From: an uncultured Schwartzia sp.
GTDB taxonomy: Bacteria > Bacillota > Negativicutes > Selenomonadales > Selenomonadaceae
Assembly: GCA_905372875.1 (NCBI GenBank)
Contig: CAJPQU010000100.1
Span: 1 to 7,134, forward strand
Direction of reading: 5' to 3'
DNA: 7,134 nucleotides
In this document: positions 6,382 through 7,134 of the stretch, one piece after another
How the letters are laid out: every line of letters begins with the position of its first letter
Numbering within the stretch: the stretch's first letter is position 1
Translations under genes and position numbers: made by a program
Notes under the pieces: generated by a model
The model's input: only the letters and a program-made list of their open reading frames with translations
The model's database searches: none
Told to the model about the DNA's origin: nothing

Positions 6382-6538
6382 CCCCCCTGTTTTGTAAAAT
6401 AAACGTCTCCGCGGAGCTCATCTCACCGAATCGCCTTTGACGTTCAGCGGTTCTGCCTAAACGTCGTGTGTAGAATGCTTTTATTATGCGGTCTATTGCT
6501 GACAAAAAAATGAAAATCGCCCCGGCCAGACCAATCGG
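6382..6538. other. Intergenic region upstream of cdaA with repeated TAAACGTC words
   Basis: No gene is seen. On the plus strand TAAACGTC occurs at 6400-6407 and 6458-6465. An inverted copy of its core (GACGTT, 6439-6444) could pair with AACGTC at 6460-6465. A 10-base palindrome, CTCCGCGGAG, spans 6408-6417. After the dehydratase gene a T-rich run appears on the minus strand, but no strong stem precedes it. I could not find a cdaA promoter with good -35 and -10 boxes, only weak candidates such as CATAAT near 6482-6487. The c-di-AMP riboswitch (ydaO) is not recognisable, and the space is small for one. Confidence 0.45.
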
Positions 6539-7134
6539 TCAATCGACGACTTCTTTCAGGGATTTTCGCGCCAGCGGCAGCTTAGCCAAAAGATCCCCCG
6601 CTAAAAGGCCTTCGGCTTTTTCTTCCGCAGCCAAATCCCCCGCTGCACCGTGGAGATAAACGCCCAAGAGCGCCGCTTCTTCCGGAGAAGCGGTCTGCCG
6701 GAGAAGCCCGGCGATGGTACCCGCCAAAACGTCCCCCGTTCCGGCAGTAGCCATGCCGGCATTCCCCGTAGAGGTCAAAAAGACACGGCCATCCGGCAGG
6801 GCCACAATGGTGCACTCACTCTTCACGGCCAAAATGGCCTGCCAATCGGCAGCCGCCTTCCGGCAAAGCGGGATGAGCTCTTCCCGTAAAGCGGGGATCG
6901 TGATGCCCAAAAGGGCCGCCATTTCCCCCAGATGCGGTGTCAGAATGACGGGCGCAGAAAGCGCCGCCAGTTCCTCCGTATGCCCCACGAAAGCAAACAG
7001 CGCATCTGCGTCAAGAACGCAGGGCTTCCGAGCGTCTTTGACAAACCGGCGCAGGAGTTCTCCCGTCTCACTGGCCCGCCCCAATCCCGGTCCCAGCAGT
7101 ATCCCGTCATAATCTGACGCCAACTGCTTCAAAG
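6539..7134 (-). CDS. nnrD: ADP-dependent NAD(P)HX dehydratase, C-terminal part (N-terminus cut by window edge)
   Basis: This domain repairs NADH and NADPH that have been damaged by hydration, using ADP to dehydrate the S-form of NAD(P)HX. It has a ribokinase-like fold and acts in the cytosol. The visible 197 residues contain GPGLG (14-18), VLDADAL (39-45), TPHLGE (65-70), the nucleotide-binding and catalytic stretch NAGMATAGTGDVLAG (124-138) with Asp134, and HGAAGD (161-166). These cover the core and end of the domain. The reading frame runs off the right edge: its first full codon is TTG at 7132, which is internal and not a start. In many bacteria the protein also carries an N-terminal epimerase domain; whether it does here cannot be seen. 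It ends 163 bases before cdaA, and no functional link to c-di-AMP is implied. Confidence 0.92.
   Translation of the reverse strand, partial: LKQLASDYDGILLGPGLGRASETGELLRRFVKDARKPCVLDADALFAFVGHTEELAALSAPVILTPHLGEMAALLGITIPALREELIPLCRKAAADWQAILAVKSECTIVALPDGRVFLTSTGNAGMATAGTGDVLAGTIAGLLRQTASPEEAALLGVYLHGAAGDLAAEEKAEGLLAGDLLAKLPLARKSLKEVVD

Noticed and set aside
6476..6520. Promoter for cdaA near the CATAAT element
   Set aside because: No -35 box with acceptable spacing could be found, so it is mentioned only as a weak candidate in the gap description.
6490..6540. Possible terminator after the dehydratase gene
   Set aside because: There is a T-rich run, but only 4-bp or wobble-rich stems precede it and the best one is too far from the T run.

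Overview
The window reads as a stretch of chromosome from an anaerobe of the Negativicutes (the Veillonella, Megasphaera and Dialister side of the Firmicutes). This is inferred from Veillonella-type subunits of a sodium-pumping biotin decarboxylase, the Firmicutes-type cdaA-cdaR...glmM cluster, strong Shine-Dalgarno (SD) sites and a fairly GC-rich base composition. Species cannot be named from the sequence alone. Every gene I can support lies on the minus strand, so transcription runs from high to low coordinates.

Right part (7134 to 1466). The window opens inside the C-terminal half of an ADP-dependent NAD(P)HX dehydratase (nnrD or the C-terminal domain of bifunctional nnr). After a 157-base gap comes a housekeeping cluster: cdaA (membrane diadenylate cyclase making c-di-AMP), cdaR (its YbbR-domain partner, start overlapping the cdaA stop), a 540-residue FAD-dependent oxidoreductase-like protein, and glmM (phosphoglucosamine mutase, supplying peptidoglycan precursors). 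In the usual Firmicutes arrangement glmM follows cdaR directly; here the flavoprotein gene sits between them, and a terminator-like hairpin lies between cdaR and the flavoprotein gene. A clear rho-independent terminator follows glmM.

Central gap (about 1101-1502). This holds the glmM terminator, a strong sigma-70-type promoter (TTGACA / extended TATAAA) and an apparent untranslated leader of about 225 bases with several perfect inverted repeats. An 8-base word, CAAAATGG, occurs three times around the promoter.

Left part (1100 to 1). The promoter appears to drive a membrane decarboxylase operon. The first gene encodes a 43-residue single-helix microprotein. The second encodes a 113-residue OadG/MmdD-type subunit whose first 41 residues are identical to the microprotein. 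The third is the sodium-translocating beta subunit (OadB/MmdB/GcdB type), cut by the window edge. The two copies of the 41-residue segment differ at 15 codons, all synonymously, which suggests that both are expressed and constrained. Neither the carboxyltransferase (alpha) nor the biotin carrier gene lies in this part of the operon, so they must be downstream or elsewhere.
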